Assembly (NCBI GenBank): GCA_964508705.1
Contig: CAZDUS010000001.1
Span: 186,001-250,000 of the forward strand
Direction of reading: 5' to 3'
Origin: CAZDUS01 sp964508705
GTDB taxonomy: Bacteria > Verrucomicrobiota > Kiritimatiellia > CAIKKV01 > CAITUY01
DNA: 64,000 nt
Positions 61,307 to 64,000 of the stretch are shown in pieces. The notes beneath the pieces are model-generated. The model made no database searches. It was given only the letters and a program-made list of their open reading frames with translations, and was not told the origin of the DNA. The position numbers were made by a program, and so were the translations under genes. The first letter of the stretch is position 1; each line of letters starts with the position of its first letter.

Positions 61307-62533
61307 TTATTGCCCACTCCACGCCGGGGAAAACCAACACCCGTCATTGGGCGTCAAACATACGGGGGGGTCTCCCATAGTGTCAAGCATATATATCCTG
61401 CTGGTGCGGCCATCCTGACGGGCGCAAACGATGTGCCGTCCATCGGAAGCCCAGCTTGGATCCTCGTAATGGGTATCGTCCGGACTGATCTTGCGTTCCT
61501 CCATTGTGGAGGGGTGGATGATGTAGATTCCGTAGCGACCATTCTGGCGGCTACAGTAGGTGATCCAGCCGTTGGCACCCCAGTCGGGGGCGACGTTTTC
61601 GCGTCCGCGCGAGGTGATGCGGCGGCTGTTGCCGGAGCGGTCCATGACGTAGATCTGGGGGGACCCCGCGCCAGCGAGATCGGAGACGTAGGCGATTTGC
61701 GAGCCGTCGGGGGACCAGACTGGGCTGGCTTCGCCAGCGCGCTGGGTGCGTGTGAGGCGTGTGAGGCCGCCGGAGGAGAGGTCCTTGGTGTAGACTTCAG
61801 GATTACCGTCCTTTGAGAGGATCATCAGGGCTTCAGTGCCGCGCGGGGAGATGCCGCCAGCCATGTTGATGCCCGGATAATTGGCGATGCAGTTGCGCGC
61901 GCCGGAGCTTAAGTTCACAAGATAGATGTCGGGGAAACCTCGGCGGAAGGAGGTGTAGGCGATTTGGGCGCCGGAGGGCGACCAGTAGGGGCAGAGGCTG
62001 ATGGATTTATCGGAGGTGATCTGGCGCAGGTTGCCGCCATCGAAATCGCATGTGTAGACTTCCTTGTTGCCGGTGCGGTTTCCGATCATGACGATGCGGC
62101 CGGAGCAGATTCCCTTGAAGCCCTTGACGGCCATGATGATGTCGTCGGCTACTTTATGGGCGAGGCGGCGCACATTGGCGGGTGTTTCGGTGTAGCCCTT
62201 GTTCAGAACCACTTCAGATTTTAGCAGATTGGCCACCTGGCATTGCATTGAGAGTGTGCCGCCCTTGTCGGAGCAGGCGCCGGAGACACTGTAGGAAGCG
62301 GGACGTGAGAGGGTGAACCAGCCGGAGCGACGCAGGTCGGATTCCAGCGTTTGGCGGAAGATGGCGCCGGCGGCACCGGAAGCACTGATGCCGGAGAGGT
62401 CCAGACTTATTTTGGTGCCGCCGGATTTTGTCACCACCACTTCCTGGGCGGAGAGGTTCAAGGGGAGGATGGTGAAGAGCGCCAGGGTCAGGGAGAGGAT
62501 TATTGCGGGGGTGATACGGAGTGTGGTTGTCAT
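61307..62533 (-). CDS. tolB: Tol-Pal system protein TolB
   Basis: The 408-residue protein begins MTTTLRITPAIILSLTLALF (signal peptide, cut near LSAQEV). The N-terminal domain is followed by a six-bladed propeller with IAYTSFRRGFPDIYLVNLSS, PVWSPDGSQIAYVSDLAGAG and PQIYVMDRSGNSRRITS repeats. TolB binds Pal in the periplasm. ATG 62533 is preferred, with AAGGA nine to ten bases upstream. It lies between the TolA-like and pal genes in one operon. Confidence 0.95.
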   Translation of the reverse strand: MTTTLRITPAIILSLTLALFTILPLNLSAQEVVVTKSGGTKISLDLSGISASGAAGAIFRQTLESDLRRSGWFTLSRPASYSVSGACSDKGGTLSMQCQVANLLKSEVVLNKGYTETPANVRRLAHKVADDIIMAVKGFKGICSGRIVMIGNRTGNKEVYTCDFDGGNLRQITSDKSISLCPYWSPSGAQIAYTSFRRGFPDIYLVNLSSGARNCIANYPGINMAGGISPRGTEALMILSKDGNPEVYTKDLSSGGLTRLTRTQRAGEASPVWSPDGSQIAYVSDLAGAGSPQIYVMDRSGNSRRITSRGRENVAPDWGANGWITYCSRQNGRYGIYIIHPSTMEERKISPDDTHYEDPSWASDGRHIVCARQDGRTSRIYMLDTMGDPPVCLTPNDGCWFSPAWSGQ

Positions 62534-62581
62534 GACATGAGTTCCTTTCATCAGCGATAAATAATTGATCAAGAGTATTGA

Positions 62582-63412
62582 TCAGTCGCCGCCTGTCAAC
62601 TCAAAGGCGACGGTGATACGGCGGTGGGAAAGCAGGTAGGTTGGGGGGACGCCGTTGATGCGCCGGACGGCGCGCGCGGCCCGCATGACGGATTCATCCA
62701 TGGTGGAGTTTCCGGAGGCGGCAGCCATTTTACAGGAAGAGATGGAGCCATCAGAATTGAACGAGAACTCCACGCGGGCGACGAGACCGGCAATGCCGAG
62801 CGAAGTTGGTTGATCCCAGGCGCGGTACATGGTTTGTTTGATGATATCCAGGTAGACGGCTTCCTGGGTCATGGCGTTACCGTCGCCGAAGCGGGTGTCC
62901 GAGTTCAGAAGGGTGCGCAGATCCTTGTCGGATAAAGTGGGCTTTCCGATCTTGGCGCCGCGATCCAGCAGGCGTTGGACTTCCGCGGCTGTGAGTTTGG
63001 ATTTTCCGCCTCCGGGTGATTTGGAGCGTGTGACTTTTTTTGTGCTCACCTCAATTTTGTTTTTTGTCGCTGGCTTCTTTTGAGTCTCCTCTTTTTTGGG
63101 AGGAGTCTTCTTTTTTGGCTCGGTTTTTGTCTCCGGCTTGATGATTTCGTCCTGATCCGGTTTAAGGTCAAGGTCCTTGATATCCTCTTTTTGAGGGGTA
63201 GGCTTGGCCTTGGGTTCCGGCTTGGGAGGTTCTTCGGGCCCATTGTCGTCGCCTTCCGGGAGGTCGATCAGCAATTCCAGCGGCATATTCTGGGGCGAGG
63301 TGTCGGAACAGCCTTTGAAGAGGGCGACGGCGAAGAGGGAGCCGATGAGGAGGAAATGGGTGATGCTGACCAGCAGAATATCTCTGCTGAATCCTTTACG
63401 ACGGGCACTCAT
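62582..63412 (-). CDS. TolA/TonB-like energy-transducing protein
   Basis: The 276-residue protein has one N-terminal transmembrane helix (DILLVSITHFLLIGSLFAVA) and a Pro/Lys/Glu-rich periplasmic spacer (about 55-140). The C-terminal domain has YLDIIKQTMYRAWDQP and VARVEFSFNSDGSISSCKMA, as in TonB/TolA C-terminal folds. Its position before tolB and pal suggests it plays the TolA role. tolQ and tolR are not in this cluster. Confidence 0.85.
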   Translation of the reverse strand: MSARRKGFSRDILLVSITHFLLIGSLFAVALFKGCSDTSPQNMPLELLIDLPEGDDNGPEEPPKPEPKAKPTPQKEDIKDLDLKPDQDEIIKPETKTEPKKKTPPKKEETQKKPATKNKIEVSTKKVTRSKSPGGGKSKLTAAEVQRLLDRGAKIGKPTLSDKDLRTLLNSDTRFGDGNAMTQEAVYLDIIKQTMYRAWDQPTSLGIAGLVARVEFSFNSDGSISSCKMAAASGNSTMDESVMRAARAVRRINGVPPTYLLSHRRITVAFELTGGD

Positions 63413-63631
63413 GGGTTTTGGGGCTCTCCAAACGCTTGCATCATGTGGGAAGGGAGATTAACGTAAGCGCGGGCGAACGGTCAAAAGGAATACGGGAGGG
63501 GGTTGGGGCAAGGATGAAGAATGAAAGAAGAAGCAGAAGCCGTGAGACAGAATTCAGACAACCACGAAGCGCACGAAGGAAACGAAGGGGGATGGTTGAT
63601 GGGGGTGATGAGGTGAGCGCAAAATGATCTA

Positions 63632-63660
63632 TTGACATATCGTGATATTTGAATATCTTG
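63632..63660 (+). promoter_or_regulatory. Promoter with embedded palindromic operator before the TolC-family gene
   Basis: TTGACA (63632-63637) and TATCTT (63655-63660) are 17 bp apart. Between them is the perfect dyad GATATT-TG-AATATC (63644-63657), placed to block RNA polymerase. This suggests a repressible efflux operon; the repressor is not in the window. Confidence 0.55.
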
Positions 63661-63691
63661 TTGCGTATTGATTATAGACAAGGAGGAAGTC

Positions 63692-64000
63692 ATGAACCGA
63701 GTGAAGCGAACTGGTTGGTGGATCGGGATAGTTGGCGTTCTGGCGTCGGGAATTGTTCTAGCCGGGGAAGGCGGAATGGTGTCCATTGATCATTGCGTCC
63801 GGGCGGCTTTGGAGGCGAGTCCGGATTTGCAGGGGGCGGAGGCGAGGCTGGAGGCGGCGCGTGCGGCGGTTCGGGATGCTCAATCCGCCTATTATCCCCA
63901 GGTGTCGCTGGGCGCGAACTGGATGAGGACGGATAATCCGCCGCAGGCGTTTTTCATGGAGTTAAACCAGAGGACCGCTTCTCTTGAGAAGGATTTTAAC
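63692..64000 (+). CDS. TolC-family outer membrane efflux protein (5' part only)
   Basis: AGGAGGAAG lies before ATG 63692. The protein starts MNRVKRTGWWIGIVGVLASG with a signal peptide. TolC-type sequence follows: VSIDHCVRAALEASPDLQGA, EARLEAARAAVRDAQSAYYP, then QVSLGANWMRTD. It runs off the window. TolC-family proteins are the outer-membrane channel of tripartite efflux pumps, so pump genes probably follow. Confidence 0.85.
   Translation, partial: MNRVKRTGWWIGIVGVLASGIVLAGEGGMVSIDHCVRAALEASPDLQGAEARLEAARAAVRDAQSAYYPQVSLGANWMRTDNPPQAFFMELNQRTASLEKDFN

Noticed and set aside
1..64000. CRISPR array, prophage or transposase genes
   Set aside because: I saw no regularly spaced repeat-spacer pattern, no phage structural genes and no transposase. 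The short repeats are isolated and intergenic or in single loops.

Overview
The window is ordinary bacterial chromosome at roughly 55% G+C, and it appears to lie close to the replication origin: dnaA and dnaN, two parS-like sites inside mnmG, and the mnmE-mnmG pair all fall within the first 30 kb. Gene style suggests a Gram-negative member of the PVC superphylum, probably Verrucomicrobiota or Kiritimatiellota. The reasons are a Tol-Pal system, RdgC, an archease-RtcB pair, many small dispersed palindromic repeats, a large WAxxDPxAA-repeat protein, and sugar-isomerase/Gfo-Idh and uroporphyrinogen-decarboxylase-like genes. The phylum is inference; no rRNA gene is present.

Layout: 0-6.5 kb holds an XRE-cupin regulator, a SIMPL protein, a carbohydrate operon (isomerase, Gfo/Idh dehydrogenase, isomerase) and a flavin reductase. 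6.6-9.9 kb holds tRNA-Gln, dnaN and dnaA with candidate origin sequence. 9.9-18.1 kb holds an M24 peptidase, a Spy/LTXXQ-like protein, a QueG-like iron-sulfur protein, a GH13 glucosidase, a copper-type ATPase and small genes. 18.1-26.9 kb holds an exonuclease, the repeat protein with its presumed regulator, a metal ABC transporter, a lipoprotein and a GlcD-like oxidase. 26.9-35.6 kb holds mnmG, mnmE, a PQQ-propeller protein, a HAMP sensor, ppnP and a GH30 enzyme. 35.6-45.6 kb holds a SNF2 helicase, prmA, rnhC, DAHP synthase, an FmdB-like protein, an AI-2E transporter and rdgC. 45.8-52.9 kb holds archease-rtcB, a peptide-binding protein, ptsI and an AAA ATPase. 53-55.3 kb holds a damaged ECF sigma operon. 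55.8-60.5 kb holds a small secreted protein, dus, a nitrilase, an AraC regulator and a URO-D-like protein. 60.7-64 kb holds pal, tolB, a TolA/TonB-like protein and the start of a TolC-family efflux gene.

The most unusual signal is a triple operator (three GGTTGACAAT-like boxes with spacers of 14 and 1 bp). It occurs twice with identical geometry: once before a one-protein regulator (winged helix, histidine-kinase-like ATPase, STAS-like domain), and once inside that gene's 3' end, just before the 799-residue repeat protein. This looks like a self-contained regulatory unit. Second is an ECF sigma / membrane protein / secreted protein operon in which two of three genes are broken only by changes that single transitions explain (four in-frame stops and an ATA start), with no frameshift. 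Third are parS-like sites carried in an extra loop of MnmG. The window also has several gene relics (PIN toxin, RelB-type antitoxin, alcohol dehydrogenase, Fic) and at least five families of short dispersed repeats. One repeat copy is read in frame within an ATPase and another is placed as a terminator.
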